A stretch of DNA of 64,000 nucleotides from a bacterium. GTDB lineage: Bacteria; Bacillota; Bacilli; Lactobacillales; Streptococcaceae. Where the stretch lies: positions 233,278 to 297,277 of the forward strand of contig CAJNCS010000001.1 in assembly GCA_905221325.1 (NCBI GenBank). Reading direction: 5' to 3'. A program made the position numbers and the translations under genes. The notes under the pieces were generated by a model that had not been told where the DNA came from, ran no database searches, and saw nothing but the letters and a program-made list of their open reading frames with translations. Shown one piece after another: positions 9,519 to 19,188 of this stretch. Numbering within the stretch: position 1 is the first letter of the stretch; each line of letters starts with the position of its first letter.

Positions 9519-10332
9519 ATTGTTCAACTTCTGTTAGTTTCGCTGCTTTTTCTAGATAGCTTTGATAGGTTCCGTCATCTTTTAGTTTTTGGATAACCTT
9601 ATCGACTACTGCTTTCAAGTCTGATTGATTCTTCTTAATAGCAACAGCATTGGCTTCGCCATCTTTCATCGTCAAATTAACAGTTGCAACGGCAAGATCT
9701 GAGTTTTTACCTACGTAGCTAAGAGCAACTGGTTCATCCATATGAACAGCATCCACTTTTCCAGCCTGCAATTCATTAACTGCTTCCCCCATATTGGTCA
9801 AGGATGTCAATTGGGCATTTGGCAATTGTTCCTTCACCATGGTTTCTGGAACAGTTCCCTTTTGAGCTGCGATATTCGCACTTGCAAGGCTTGAAAGATC
9901 CTTGTACTTGTCTAAATCGGCTTTTCTAACTAAGAAACTCATCTTGTTTTCATAGTAAGGGATTGAAAAGTCAAAGACTTCCTTTCTCTCATCTGTGGCA
10001 CTAATTCCTGCAATGGCTAAGTCAGCCTTTCCAGTTTGAAGGCTGGTCAAAACATTGTCAAAACTCATGCTAGAGATTTCAAGTTTAACCCCAAGCTCAT
10101 CCGCAATCGCTTGAGCCATATCAATATCTGCCCCAACCACTTGGTTTTTACCATCTACCAGGGATTGGAATTCAAATGGTGCATAGTCTGGACTGGTCGC
10201 AACGACTAGCTTTCCTTTTTGTTTGATAGCGTCCACAGCAGACTGGGAGCTATCCGTTCCTGACTGGCAAGCTACCAAAACCATGCTGGCAAGCATGCTA
10301 CATACAACTAACATCCATTTTTTAAACTTCAT
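9517..10332 (-). CDS. Amino-acid ABC transporter substrate-binding lipoprotein
   Basis: A 271-residue lipoprotein with signal peptide and lipobox LVAC (cysteine near residue 22), then a periplasmic-binding type 2 fold (SBP_bac_3): KGKLVVATSPDYAPFEF, VGADIDMAQAIADELGVKLE and DLAIAGISATDERKEVFDFS. It should bind a polar or charged amino acid at the cell surface. No permease or ATPase lies next to it, so it must work with a transporter encoded elsewhere. The specificity cannot be read from sequence. Confidence 0.9.
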   Translation of the reverse strand: MKFKKWMLVVCSMLASMVLVACQSGTDSSQSAVDAIKQKGKLVVATSPDYAPFEFQSLVDGKNQVVGADIDMAQAIADELGVKLEISSMSFDNVLTSLQTGKADLAIAGISATDERKEVFDFSIPYYENKMSFLVRKADLDKYKDLSSLASANIAAQKGTVPETMVKEQLPNAQLTSLTNMGEAVNELQAGKVDAVHMDEPVALSYVGKNSDLAVATVNLTMKDGEANAVAIKKNQSDLKAVVDKVIQKLKDDGTYQSYLEKAAKLTEVEQ

Positions 10333-10437
10333 AAATAAACGACCTTTCTATTATATCTGAATAATTATAACTCTTTTAAAAATAGTTGTCAACCCTTTTA
10401 GAGATTTTGAATGTAAAATAATTCTTTTCATAAAAAG

Positions 10438-10464
10438 AAGACTGATTTATCACAATCAGCCTTT
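10438..10464 (-). terminator. Terminator of the pst-phoU operon
   Basis: CTGATT...AATCAG hairpin with flanking T-run on the minus strand, just beyond the phoU stop. Confidence 0.65.
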
Positions 10465-10488
10465 TATTCTGTATATTTAAACCGTTTC

Positions 10489-11142
10489 TTATAGCTCGAC
10501 AATCTTCCCTGTTTCAAAGTAAACAACCCATTCACAGATATTTTTAGCGTAGTCTCCGATACGTTCCAAGAAGGAAATGACCTGGAAGTAATCACGACCT
10601 GTAACGATGGCTTCAGGATGTTTCTTAATTTCTTCTGTAGCCAAATCACGAATGCTATCAAAGTAATGGTTGATTTTTTCGTCCATCGCTGCTACTTCGT
10701 AGGCTTGATCCACCGAACCGTTCAGATAGAGATCTAGAGCCGCTTCGACGAAGTTTTTCACATCGCGTCCCATCTTTTTGATCTCTTCTTCAACTGCAGG
10801 AATGCGTTGTTCCCCCTTCATACGAATAGTTGCTTTTGCGATTGACACTGCATGGTCTCCCATGCGTTCCAGGTCTGATACTGCCTTGAGAACGGTCAAT
10901 ACAGTACGGAGGTCTTGAGAAACAGGTTGTTGAAGCGCGATCATTTCAAATGATTTCTTTTCGAGTTTCACTTCATATCCATTTACTTCTGCATCTTCCT
11001 CAATAACTTCTTTTGCCAAATCACGGTCATGTGTGACAAAGGCACGCACTGTACGATTGATTTGTGAGAGCACTTCTTGTCCCATGGCATAGAACTGGTT
11101 GTGCAATTTCTCCAAATCTTCTTCAAATTGAGATCGTAACAT
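10489..11142 (-). CDS. phoU: Phosphate transport accessory regulator PhoU
   Basis: A helical protein of about 217 residues (MLRSQFEEDLEKLHNQ...) with two PhoU repeats; each shows the E/D-rich metal-binding pattern (DLERMGDHAVSIAKA and FLERIGDYAKNICEW). PhoU couples the Pst transporter to the PnpRS two-component system. The second ATG (11142) sits at a better distance from AAGGAG than the first (11145). It is the last gene of pstSCAB1B2-phoU. Confidence 0.95.
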   Translation of the reverse strand: MLRSQFEEDLEKLHNQFYAMGQEVLSQINRTVRAFVTHDRDLAKEVIEEDAEVNGYEVKLEKKSFEMIALQQPVSQDLRTVLTVLKAVSDLERMGDHAVSIAKATIRMKGEQRIPAVEEEIKKMGRDVKNFVEAALDLYLNGSVDQAYEVAAMDEKINHYFDSIRDLATEEIKKHPEAIVTGRDYFQVISFLERIGDYAKNICEWVVYFETGKIVEL

Positions 11143-11153
11143 CATTCAACTCC

Positions 11154-11912
11154 TTATCCAAATTTTCCTGTAATATAATCTTCTGTTTCCTTGTTTTGTG
11201 GGTCTAGGAACATTTTCTTCGTATCGTTAAACTCAATCAAATCCCCATCTAGGAAAAATCCTGTTTTATCAGAGATACGAGAGGCTTGTTGCATCGAACG
11301 CGTTACCAAGAGCATGGTGTATTTATCTTTCAGACCATACAAGGTTTCTTCAATCTTACCAGCTGAGATAGGATCCAAGGCCGAAGTTGGTTCGTCCAAG
11401 AGGATGATTTTCGGACTGGTTGCCAAAACACGAGCAACACAAACACGTTGTTGTTGTCCACCTGAGAGACCAATGGCTGAATCATGCAAGCGATCCTTGA
11501 CCTCATCCCAAATAGAAGCGCGTTGCAAGGCTTTTTCCACTGCTTCATCCAAAACATGTTTGTCCTTGACTCCATTGATACGTAGCCCGTAGACAACATT
11601 TTCATAGATAGACATAGGGAAAGGATTGGGCTGTTGAAAGACCATACCAATTTCCTTACGCAATTCAACCGTATCGGTACGTGGACTGTAGATATTGTGG
11701 CCATTATAAATCACTGTTCCAGTTGTTGTCACCTCAGGATTTAGATCGCCCATGCGGTTGATGGCTTTGAGCAGGGTGGACTTTCCTGATCCAGAAGGAC
11801 CAATCAAAGCTGTTATTTCCTTAGGTTGGAAAGAAAGGGAAACACTATTCAAAGCCTTCTTTTTATTATAATAAACGGACAGGTCTTTAACCTGCAAAAT
11901 CGGTTCTGTCAT
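11154..11912 (-). CDS. pstB: Phosphate ABC transporter ATP-binding protein PstB (second copy)
   Basis: A 252-residue ATPase with Walker [10 protein letters not shown], signature [16 protein letters not shown] and Walker [14 protein letters not shown]. The switch (H-loop) position reads VTRSMQQ, with Arg at residue 205 in place of the usual His, while the partner PstB keeps VTHSMQQ. One of the paired ATPases may therefore be catalytically weak, which is inference. It lies 8 bp upstream of phoU and 12 bp downstream of the other pstB. Confidence 0.95.
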   Translation of the reverse strand: MTEPILQVKDLSVYYNKKKALNSVSLSFQPKEITALIGPSGSGKSTLLKAINRMGDLNPEVTTTGTVIYNGHNIYSPRTDTVELRKEIGMVFQQPNPFPMSIYENVVYGLRINGVKDKHVLDEAVEKALQRASIWDEVKDRLHDSAIGLSGGQQQRVCVARVLATSPKIILLDEPTSALDPISAGKIEETLYGLKDKYTMLLVTRSMQQASRISDKTGFFLDGDLIEFNDTKKMFLDPQNKETEDYITGKFG

Positions 11913-11924
11913 ACTGCTTCCTTT

Positions 11925-12728
11925 CTAACCAAAGTGTCCCGTTACATAGTCATTGGTAGACTGTAACTTAGCATTTTGGAAAATATTGGATGTCTTATCA
12001 TACTCAATCAAATCACCCAAGTAGAAAAATCCTGTGTAGTCACTTGCACGCGCTGCCTGCTGCATACTGTGGGTAACGATGATGATGGTAAAGTCTTTCT
12101 TCAATTCCAACATAGTCTCTTCCAGCTGGGCTGTCGCAATCGGATCCAAGGCTGAAGCAGGCTCATCCATCAAGAGGATGTCTGGCTTGACAGAGATGGC
12201 GCGAGCGATACAGAGACGTTGCTGCTGACCACCAGAAAGCATCAAGGCTGATTTGTGGAGGTCGTCTTTGACCTGATCCCAAAGGGCAGCCTGTCGGAGA
12301 GAGGTTTCGACAATTTCATCCAAGACTTTCTTATCCTTAATCCCTGCACGTTCATGAGCAAAAGTGATGTTGCGGTAAATAGACTTAGCAAATGGATTTG
12401 GACGTTGAAAGACCATTCCGATATGCTTGCGCATCTCATAGACATTGATTTCTGGACGGTTGACGTCAATCCCTCGGTAGAGGATTTGACCTGTTACCTT
12501 GGCAATATCAATGGTATCATTCATCCGATTGAGACTGCGAAGGTAGGTAGATTTCCCAGATCCAGAAGGACCAATCAAGGCTGTAATTTTATTTTTTTCA
12601 AATTGCATATCGATGCCCTTGATGGATTCATTTTTACCGTAGTAAACATGTAAATCCTTGGTAGAGAGGGCCACTTTTTCTTCAGGGAAGGTGATGATAT
12701 GCTTTTCATCCCAGTTATATTTTGACAT
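11925..12728 (-). CDS. pstB: Phosphate ABC transporter ATP-binding protein PstB (first copy)
   Basis: A 267-residue ATPase of the high-affinity phosphate importer with an N-terminal extension of about 15 residues. Walker [10 protein letters not shown], signature [16 protein letters not shown], Walker B ILLMDEPASALDP and an intact H-loop VTHSMQQAARASD are all present. Two PstB copies in tandem are usual in streptococci and lactococci. It lies 10 bp after pstA. Confidence 0.96.
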   Translation of the reverse strand: MSKYNWDEKHIITFPEEKVALSTKDLHVYYGKNESIKGIDMQFEKNKITALIGPSGSGKSTYLRSLNRMNDTIDIAKVTGQILYRGIDVNRPEINVYEMRKHIGMVFQRPNPFAKSIYRNITFAHERAGIKDKKVLDEIVETSLRQAALWDQVKDDLHKSALMLSGGQQQRLCIARAISVKPDILLMDEPASALDPIATAQLEETMLELKKDFTIIIVTHSMQQAARASDYTGFFYLGDLIEYDKTSNIFQNAKLQSTNDYVTGHFG

Positions 12729-12738
12729 GGCTTCTCCT

Positions 12739-13623
12739 TTAGGCAGCGGTTAATTTCTTATGTAGGTAGCTTCCTAGCTTGCGAGCTCCAAAGTTAAAGA
12801 TTAGGATAAAGATGAGGAGCACCGCGGCAGAACCAGCAGATACAATGGTCGCATCAGGAATGGTTCCTTCACTGTTGACCTTCCAAATGTGGACAGCCAA
12901 GGTTTCTGCTTGACGGAAGATAGAGATAGGGCTGGTAACACTGAGAATATTCCAGTTAGACCAGTCAAGAGCTGGTGCAGACTGTCCTGCTGTATAAATC
13001 AGGGCTGCAGCTTCACCAAAGATACGACCAGATGCCAAGACAATACCCGTTACGATACCTGGAAGGGCTTCTGGAATGACGACATGGACCACAGTCTCCC
13101 AACGTGAAATTCCAAGAGCCAGACCAGCCTCACGTTGTGTATGGTGAACGTGTTTTAAACTGTCCTCAACATTTCGAGTCATCTGAGGGAGGTTAAAGAC
13201 CGTCAAGGCTAAGGCACCTGAAATGATTGAAAATCCATACTCAAACTGGACGACAAAGATCAAGTAACCAAAGAGCCCCACAACGACTGATGGAAGAGAA
13301 GACAAAATCTCAATACAGGTACGAATAAAATTGGTCACAGGTCCTTTTTTGGCATACTCAGCAAGGAAAACACCAGCTCCCATAGACAGGGGAACAGAAA
13401 TGATCAAGGTAATGACCAAAAGGAAGAAGGAATTGTAAAGCTGAATCCCGATACCCCCACCTGCTTGGTAAGAGGAAGATTTCCCAGTCAAGAAAGACCA
13501 AGAGATGTGCGGTAAGCCTCGAACCAAGATATAGAGAATCAAGGACGTCAAAATGGCAACGATGATGCCTGCAATGGTGTAGAGGACAGCTGTTGCAATT
13601 TTATCTAATTTCTTAGCGTGCAT
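12739..13623 (-). CDS. pstA: Phosphate ABC transporter permease PstA
   Basis: A 294-residue membrane permease with about six hydrophobic helices. The ATPase-contact loop is AGLALGISRWETVVHVVIPEALPGI, and SLPSVVVGLFGYL is the conserved PstA/C region. It pairs with PstC to form the phosphate channel and overlaps pstC by 11 bp. Confidence 0.96.
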   Translation of the reverse strand: MHAKKLDKIATAVLYTIAGIIVAILTSLILYILVRGLPHISWSFLTGKSSSYQAGGGIGIQLYNSFFLLVITLIISVPLSMGAGVFLAEYAKKGPVTNFIRTCIEILSSLPSVVVGLFGYLIFVVQFEYGFSIISGALALTVFNLPQMTRNVEDSLKHVHHTQREAGLALGISRWETVVHVVIPEALPGIVTGIVLASGRIFGEAAALIYTAGQSAPALDWSNWNILSVTSPISIFRQAETLAVHIWKVNSEGTIPDATIVSAGSAAVLLIFILIFNFGARKLGSYLHKKLTAA

Positions 13624-14530
13624 AGTTTTTCTTTCCTCTTTCTTTCGTAATTAACTTAATCACACTGTTAAAGGCCAAACTCATCAAGAGCAAGACTAAG
13701 GCTAGTGACCAGAGAACGTTATTATCAACCGTTCCCATGACGGTATTTCCGATACCCATAGTCAATACAGAGGTCAAAGTCGCAGCTGGTGTTGTTAGCG
13801 AGGTTGGGATAACTGCTGAGTTTCCGACAACCATCTGAATAGCAAGAGCTTCACCAAATGCACGCGCCATCCCAAAGACCACTGCAGTGAAAATACCTGA
13901 ACGCGCTGCTTTCAAGGTCACACGCCAGATGGTTTGCCAGCGAGTTGCACCCATAGCCAAACTGGCTTCACGGTAATGACGAGGAACAGCACGCAAACTG
14001 TCTGTTGTCATAAAGGTTACAGTTGGTAGGATCATGACAAAGAGAACGAAAATCCCTGACAAGATTCCAAAACCAGTTCCACCAAAGATGCTACGAACAA
14101 AAGGCACCACAACTTGCAAACCGATAAACCCATAGACGACTGAAGGAATACCGACGAGAAGTTCAATGGCTGGTTGCAAAATCTTAGCACCTTTGGGTGA
14201 TACTTCTGTCATAAAGACTGCCGCACCAATGGCAAAGGGAGTTGCAATCAAGGCTGACAAAATCGTCACAATAAAAGAACCCAAAATCATCGGAAGGGCA
14301 CCAAATTGTTTCCCTGAAGGATTCCAAGTTTGTCCAAAGAGGAAATCAAAGATGTTGACCCCATTGACAAAGAAAGTTGACAAGCCTTTTTGGGCTACAA
14401 AAATCAAAATCATCGCCACAATGATTACAATCAAAGAAAGGCAAGTGAAGGTCAAACCTTTACCAAACTTCTCAAGGCGAGAGTTCTTTGAAGGAGATAG
14501 TAATTTTTTAGATAATTCTTCTTGATTCAT
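13613..14530 (-). CDS. pstC: Phosphate ABC transporter permease PstC
   Basis: A 305-residue permease with a cytoplasmic N-terminus of about 28 residues, then six hydrophobic helices. GIPSVVYGFIGLQVVVP and the EAA-type loop ASLAMGATRWQTIWRVTL identify the family. Its start overlaps the pstS stop by one base, so translation is probably coupled. Confidence 0.96.
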   Translation of the reverse strand: MNQEELSKKLLSPSKNSRLEKFGKGLTFTCLSLIVIIVAMILIFVAQKGLSTFFVNGVNIFDFLFGQTWNPSGKQFGALPMILGSFIVTILSALIATPFAIGAAVFMTEVSPKGAKILQPAIELLVGIPSVVYGFIGLQVVVPFVRSIFGGTGFGILSGIFVLFVMILPTVTFMTTDSLRAVPRHYREASLAMGATRWQTIWRVTLKAARSGIFTAVVFGMARAFGEALAIQMVVGNSAVIPTSLTTPAATLTSVLTMGIGNTVMGTVDNNVLWSLALVLLLMSLAFNSVIKLITKERGKKNYAR

Positions 14531-15408
14531 TATTGACCTCCTTCTACTGCTGTAACGGTACCTGAAGCATCTTTTTGGACTTTCATTTCATTGATGGAAA
14601 TATAGCCCATGCCCTTAACAATCCCATTTTGGGCTTCGTCTGAGAGGACGAAATTCAGGAATTCAGCAGCTAACTCATTTGGCTGACCAAGTGTGTACAT
14701 ATGTTCATAAGACCACAAAGGCCAGTTGTTGGTCGTTACATTTTCAGACGTAGGCTCATAGCCATTGAGCTTCATGGTCTTGACTGAGTCATCCACATAG
14801 GCAAAGGCAAGATAAGAAATGGCTCCTGGAGTTTGGGAGACAATCGACTTGACCATTCCATTGGAATCCTGCTCTTGGCTCTGCATAGCTGCCTGACCAT
14901 TCATTACGACATTGTCAAAGGTTGCTCGTGAACCAGAACTTGCTGCTCGGTTGATGATTGAAATTGCCAGGTCTTTGCCCCCAACTTCTTTCCAGTTGGT
15001 CACTTCACCAGTAAAGATTTTGCGAAGTTGCTCGGTTGTGAGATTTTCAACAGCCACTTCCTTGTTTACAATCACTGCAAGACCAGCCACTGCAACCTTG
15101 TGGTCTACTAGGGCTGAAGCATCAATTCCTTCTTTTTCCTCTGCAAAGACGTCAGAGTTCCCGATGTCAACTGCTCCAGACTGGACTTGGGATAGTCCTG
15201 TACCCGATCCACCACCTTGAACATTGACTGTTTTTCCGATGTTTCTAGAACCGAATTCATCTGCTGCCGCTTCGACCAGAGGTTGAAGAGCAGTTGAACC
15301 AACGGCTGTCATGGATTCTCCACGATCAATCCAGCTAGCACATCCTGCTAGAGAACCTGCCATCAAAAGAGCTGCAAGCGACATGACGAGCTTTTTTCTT
15401 TTTTTCAC
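14530..15408 (-). CDS. pstS: Phosphate-binding lipoprotein PstS
   Basis: A 292-residue lipoprotein with a basic signal peptide ([20 protein letters not shown]) and lipobox LAGC at about residue 23. The phosphate-binding motifs [40 protein letters not shown] and [15 protein letters not shown] are clear. It heads the pst operon and delivers phosphate to PstCA. Expression is expected to rise under phosphate limitation through a PhoP/PnpR-type regulator. Confidence 0.97.
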   Translation of the reverse strand: MKKRKKLVMSLAALLMAGSLAGCASWIDRGESMTAVGSTALQPLVEAAADEFGSRNIGKTVNVQGGGSGTGLSQVQSGAVDIGNSDVFAEEKEGIDASALVDHKVAVAGLAVIVNKEVAVENLTTEQLRKIFTGEVTNWKEVGGKDLAISIINRAASSGSRATFDNVVMNGQAAMQSQEQDSNGMVKSIVSQTPGAISYLAFAYVDDSVKTMKLNGYEPTSENVTTNNWPLWSYEHMYTLGQPNELAAEFLNFVLSDEAQNGIVKGMGYISINEMKVQKDASGTVTAVEGGQ

Positions 15409-15621
15409 TGTTATTCTCCTTGAACATAATGATGAATGTTCTGATATCTTTCAGTTCCTATCATTTCAATCAATGATGATAAGATTTCGTTTACGATTTA
15501 TAGGCTGGAAGCCCCCTTGAGGACCAGTCAGTTCATCACATAATATAAGTAAAAATGAAAGACTATCAGAAAAAACTCATACTTCCAATATAACATAGAA
15601 TAGATTCTTTGACTAGCTTTT
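15409..15621 (-). promoter_or_regulatory. pstS upstream region with a leader inverted repeat
   Basis: No ORF. On the minus strand GAACAT (complement of 15436-15441) and ATGTTC (complement of 15422-15427) form an inverted repeat directly before the pstS ribosome site. Further upstream an AT-rich TATATTATG-like -10 region is plausible, but I could not fix a PhoP box with confidence. Confidence 0.4.
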
Positions 15622-16926
15622 TCACTTGAATCTAAGCCCTTTTGGATAATAATTTTTTAAAACATTTCCCGTTACCTTGGCAAAGCCTAATCCGTTTCCA
15701 TGAACAAGGACTTGATACCATCCATTTGGTCGAGCTTCAGACAATTGAACAGTCTCCCCAGCCACATATTTTACAAAGTCCTCATCATTGATTTCAACAC
15801 TTTGAAGTACTTGACTTGGTTTTAAGGCTAATCCCAGAGCAAAACTTGGTTCGAAGCGTTTCTTCTTAAACGTACCCAGATGAAGTCCATTTCGGGCAAT
15901 TTTGAGTTTCCCTAGATCAGGTAACATCTCTGGCAAGAGATAGAGTTGGTCTCCAAAAGTCTGCAAGATACCAGTTAAGGACGTTTTGAGATGTTTTTGA
16001 GCAAATTCTTGCCACAAGTTCTGCTGTTCACGACTGAGATTGGTCTTGCTGGCTTTGAATTTAGGTGCCGGATTTTCTCCCTTAAACTGCAGGTGGGCAA
16101 CAAACTGGCCTTCTCCCTTGAAATGATGAGGGTACATCCGCGCCGTTTCAGGAAGGTCAATTCCTGCTACCATACCGTTCAAATGCTCAACTGGAAGCAA
16201 TTCAAATTCATAAGTATCCAGCAACCAGTGGACGATTTCTTCATTTTCCTCTGGTGCCCAAGTACAGGTCGAATAGACCAAACGACCACCTTCAGCAAGC
16301 ATGGTCACTGCATCTTCTAAAATTTCTCTTTGGAGACTGGCACATTGGCTAGGATAATCGGTACTCCAATAATCCATGGCATCGGGCTGCTTACGAAACA
16401 TCCCTTCACCCGAGCAAGGTGCATCAAGGACAATCACATCAAAGTAACCTTTAAAAACCTTGGACAAGCGATCAGCAGATTCATTGGTCACGACAACGTT
16501 TGTCGCTCCAAATCGCTCCATATTTTCCACTAAAATCTTAGCCCGCTTGCTTGAAATTTCGTTGGAGACAAGGACTCCTTGATTAGCTAGATAAGCTGCT
16601 AGTTGAGTGGATTTTCCACCTGGTGCTGCCGCCAAGTCCAAAACCTTCATACCAGGACTTGGTTGAGCAACCTGGGCCACCATTTGGGCTGCAGGCTCTT
16701 GCGAATAAACGAGACCTGTCGCGTGCTCTGGAGATTTCCCAGAAACTTTACCATAATACCCCCAAGGTGTATCGGGAATAGCATCTGCAAACGATAACTG
16801 ACTTTCTTTTAAGGGATTGACTCGAAAAGCCGAAACTGCTTCTTGTTTAAAAGAGGCAAGAAAGTCTCTTGCCTCATCTTTTAGTATCGCTTCATATTTT
16901 TCAACAAATCCTTTTGGAAATTGCAT
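15622..16926 (-). CDS. RsmF/NOL1-NOP2-Sun-type rRNA cytosine-C5 methyltransferase
   Basis: A 434-residue SAM-dependent RNA m5C methyltransferase. The SAM site reads VLDLAAAPGGKSTQLAAYL, the catalytic cysteines are in DAPCSGEGMFRK and YSTCTWAPEENE, and the C-terminal third (about 290-434) matches the RsmF-type accessory domain that helps bind rRNA. The target is probably a cytosine in 16S rRNA, by family. Its start directly follows the inositol-monophosphatase-like stop, which puts it last in the spx-led operon. Confidence 0.93.
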   Translation of the reverse strand: MQFPKGFVEKYEAILKDEARDFLASFKQEAVSAFRVNPLKESQLSFADAIPDTPWGYYGKVSGKSPEHATGLVYSQEPAAQMVAQVAQPSPGMKVLDLAAAPGGKSTQLAAYLANQGVLVSNEISSKRAKILVENMERFGATNVVVTNESADRLSKVFKGYFDVIVLDAPCSGEGMFRKQPDAMDYWSTDYPSQCASLQREILEDAVTMLAEGGRLVYSTCTWAPEENEEIVHWLLDTYEFELLPVEHLNGMVAGIDLPETARMYPHHFKGEGQFVAHLQFKGENPAPKFKASKTNLSREQQNLWQEFAQKHLKTSLTGILQTFGDQLYLLPEMLPDLGKLKIARNGLHLGTFKKKRFEPSFALGLALKPSQVLQSVEINDEDFVKYVAGETVQLSEARPNGWYQVLVHGNGLGFAKVTGNVLKNYYPKGLRFK

Positions 16927-17700
16927 TTAGTTCTCTTTCCTTTCGTAGATATAAGACTGAATCTCATCTTGCATCTCGATTGGCACCATCATGACAGGCT
17001 GACGCGTTTTAAAATCAGCGGGCTCACCTGATACCGTAAGAAGGCGATAACCCAGACTTTCCCCTAAGATACTGGCCGCAGCGTAATCCCATGGTTGCAG
17101 GTAGGTAATATAAGTCAGAAGACGACCCGATAAAACCTTGGCAAAACTAATGGCCGCACTGCCGTAGACACGGACTCCCAACGCTGCTCGCCCCAAATCC
17201 GCCAGGCCCCACTCATTACTTTCAAACATAGCTGAATTACCGGCAACTAAAAATTCTTGAAGAGGTTTCTTTTTAAAAGGCGGTAAGGGATCATTATTAC
17301 GATAAGGAGGAAAGGCACCTCCACCATGGTAACAATCACCTTTCATGACATCATAAATGATGCCAAATTTGCCCACACCATCCTCAAAATAGGCCAACAT
17401 AACAGCAAAATCTTCTTGCTGAGCGACAAAGTTATTGGTACCGTCAATGGGATCAATCACCCAAACGGAACCTTGACCAACTGCAGCACGTAAACAGCCC
17501 TCTTCCGCACAAATCAAGTCCTCAGGATAGGAGGACTTGATCCGATCAATCAAGAGATCCTGAACCTCCTTATCCAAACGCGTCACCAAGTCTGTAGGTG
17601 AAGACTTTCGCTCGACCTGCAAATCTTCTTTCATGTGAGCCAAAATATAGTCAGCAGCTTCCTGTACAATCTGCTTGGCAAATTCAAATTTAGTTTCCAA
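16927..17700 (-). CDS. Inositol-monophosphatase-family phosphatase
   Basis: A 257-residue Mg-dependent phosphatase. The metal-binding motifs are CAEEGC (about 66-71), [16 protein letters not shown] (about 80-95) and [19 protein letters not shown] near residue 200. The substrate could be inositol phosphate, 3'-phosphoadenosine-5'-phosphate or a nucleotidase-type compound; sequence alone does not decide. It overlaps the UPF0223 gene by 11 bp in the spx-led operon. Confidence 0.92.
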   Translation of the reverse strand: METKFEFAKQIVQEAADYILAHMKEDLQVERKSSPTDLVTRLDKEVQDLLIDRIKSSYPEDLICAEEGCLRAAVGQGSVWVIDPIDGTNNFVAQQEDFAVMLAYFEDGVGKFGIIYDVMKGDCYHGGGAFPPYRNNDPLPPFKKKPLQEFLVAGNSAMFESNEWGLADLGRAALGVRVYGSAAISFAKVLSGRLLTYITYLQPWDYAAASILGESLGYRLLTVSGEPADFKTRQPVMMVPIEMQDEIQSYIYERKEN

Positions 17701-17968
17701 GAGAAATCTTCCCTTCTCTTTTTTCTTTTGCTAATTGAACTGCATGATAGAAGGAATAACCGCTAGCCGTCTCAAATTCGCGACCTAAGCGCTTTTCTTC
17801 GCTTTTGCTCGGAACCACAGACTTAAATTTCTTGTAGGAATCTAGCAGTTTTTTTGCTTCTACCTTGTCTTCATAGGCAGCTTCAACATCATTAAAAAAA
17901 GAAAGCACTGAAGCAAGTTCTTCAGTGCTCCACGACAAATCTAGTGGGTAACTATACTGTTTGTTCAT
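17690..17968 (-). CDS. UPF0223 family protein
   Basis: A 92-residue soluble protein beginning [33 protein letters not shown], which is the UPF0223 (YktA) signature, with the conserved [22 protein letters not shown] segment. The structure of this family is a small helical bundle; its role is unknown. It abuts spx (1 bp gap) and overlaps the phosphatase gene. Confidence 0.9.
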   Translation of the reverse strand: MNKQYSYPLDLSWSTEELASVLSFFNDVEAAYEDKVEAKKLLDSYKKFKSVVPSKSEEKRLGREFETASGYSFYHAVQLAKEKREGKISLGN

Positions 17969-18370
17969 CTATCCAATACCAGCTCTCAATGTTGCTTCTT
18001 TCATTTCTTGTTTACGGTAACTACGAGGGAGAAAAGCACGAATCTCATCTTCATTAAAACCGATCTGCATGCGTTTAGTGTCTATAATAATTGGGCGACG
18101 CAAAAGACTAGGATATTGCTCAATCAACTGAAGCAACTCCGATACCGAAATACTCTCTACATCAATATCCAATTTTTGAAAAATTTTTGAACGAGTTGAA
18201 ATGATGTCATCAGTACCATTTTCGGTCAAGGAAAGAATGTGTTGCAATTCTTTTCTCGTTAAAGGACTGGTCATAATGTTATGCTCCTCAAAAGGAACTT
18301 TATGCGTCTCTAACCAGGCCTTTGCCTTACGACATGATGTACAGCTCGGTGATAAAAATAGTGTAATCAT
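17969..18370 (-). CDS. spx: Spx/ArsC-family regulator
   Basis: A 133-residue Spx-type protein. It has the redox CxxC motif as PSCTSCRKAKAWL (Cys at about residues 10 and 13) and the family C-terminal region NEDEIRAFLPRSYRKQ. Spx proteins bind the RNA polymerase alpha C-terminal domain and switch on thiol/oxidative stress genes. Streptococci carry two or more Spx paralogues; which one this is cannot be settled here. It heads a four-gene operon. Confidence 0.93.
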   Translation of the reverse strand: MITLFLSPSCTSCRKAKAWLETHKVPFEEHNIMTSPLTRKELQHILSLTENGTDDIISTRSKIFQKLDIDVESISVSELLQLIEQYPSLLRRPIIIDTKRMQIGFNEDEIRAFLPRSYRKQEMKEATLRAGIG

Positions 18371-18567
18371 GCTTTTCTCTTCTTTATCTATACTTTGCTA
18401 TTCTTATTATACAAAAAAATAAAGCGCTTGACTAGCAATTTCTAGAAAAAAGCATATTTTTTTCTAGAAAAATAGACTGTATGCGAACGAATTACTCAAT
18501 CCCAATGAAGTTAATTCACTCCTCGTAAGAATTTTTAACTTCATCTCTGTTTTATCAATGCAACACA
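18371..18567. other. Intergenic region with two inverted repeats upstream of spx
   Basis: TTTCTAGAAAAAA...TTTTTTTCTAGAAA (about 18439-18471) is a long AT-rich palindrome that could act as a terminator on both strands. A second repeat has arms ATGAAGTTAA (18505-18514) and TTAACTTCAT (18535-18544). The TATAAT near 18402-18407 (minus) may be the spx -10 box. These elements separate spx from the TIGR01906 gene upstream. Confidence 0.45.
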
Positions 18568-19188
18568 TTAAAATATTCTACGACTTTTCAAATAAAGGAA
18601 GCCAAAGAAAATTTCATAGAGTCCAAAGAAGAGAAGGAAAGCATGGAGGAAGAAGGTCTCGGGTAAAATCCAAATAACGGGATCCTTTGCTGGATCAAAA
18701 AGCCAGGTATCATCTCCCACAAATAGAATCTGATGGAAGAGAGTAAAAAATTGCTCAAAACCAATCAACACTCCTACAAGCCCAATGACCAGAGGCAATA
18801 GTACTAGAGTCAGGATACTTTTACGATATAGTGCTAGGAAGCCTTTTTTCACAATTCCTTTGACAAAGACATAAAAACTTGGAAGTGTCACTAGAGCAAC
18901 TAGCTGAACCAAGTGAAAGAGGTTCTTCACCACCGCAAAGTGATGTAAACCAGCCGCTGACGAACGAAAATCTGGCATCTCTAAGATCTGACTAAAGGGA
19001 TTGGTCAGGTAATTCATCAAGATATGAAAATTGTATTGAATGGTTTCGGGCTTTAGATAGACTCGATTCACTAAGTTCAGCCACTGAATCTCCATGGGAT
19101 AGAAAATCCATGCCAGATAAATAGTCAGTAGGATAGAAAGGGAGAGGAAAAAGAGCATACTTCCCCAAAAGGTCAGTTTAGTTTTCAT
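18568..19188 (-). CDS. TIGR01906-type integral membrane protein
   Basis: About 206 residues with four to five hydrophobic segments. The conserved features of the TIGR01906 family are visible: an N-terminal helix, the [14 protein letters not shown] stretch and the C-terminal [24 protein letters not shown]. Function is unknown. The chosen start ([11 protein letters not shown]) overlaps the NagD-type gene by 11 bp, which suggests translational coupling; a longer reading start at 19221 lies wholly inside that gene. Confidence 0.82.
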   Translation of the reverse strand: MKTKLTFWGSMLFFLSLSILLTIYLAWIFYPMEIQWLNLVNRVYLKPETIQYNFHILMNYLTNPFSQILEMPDFRSSAAGLHHFAVVKNLFHLVQLVALVTLPSFYVFVKGIVKKGFLALYRKSILTLVLLPLVIGLVGVLIGFEQFFTLFHQILFVGDDTWLFDPAKDPVIWILPETFFLHAFLLFFGLYEIFFGFLYLKSRRIF

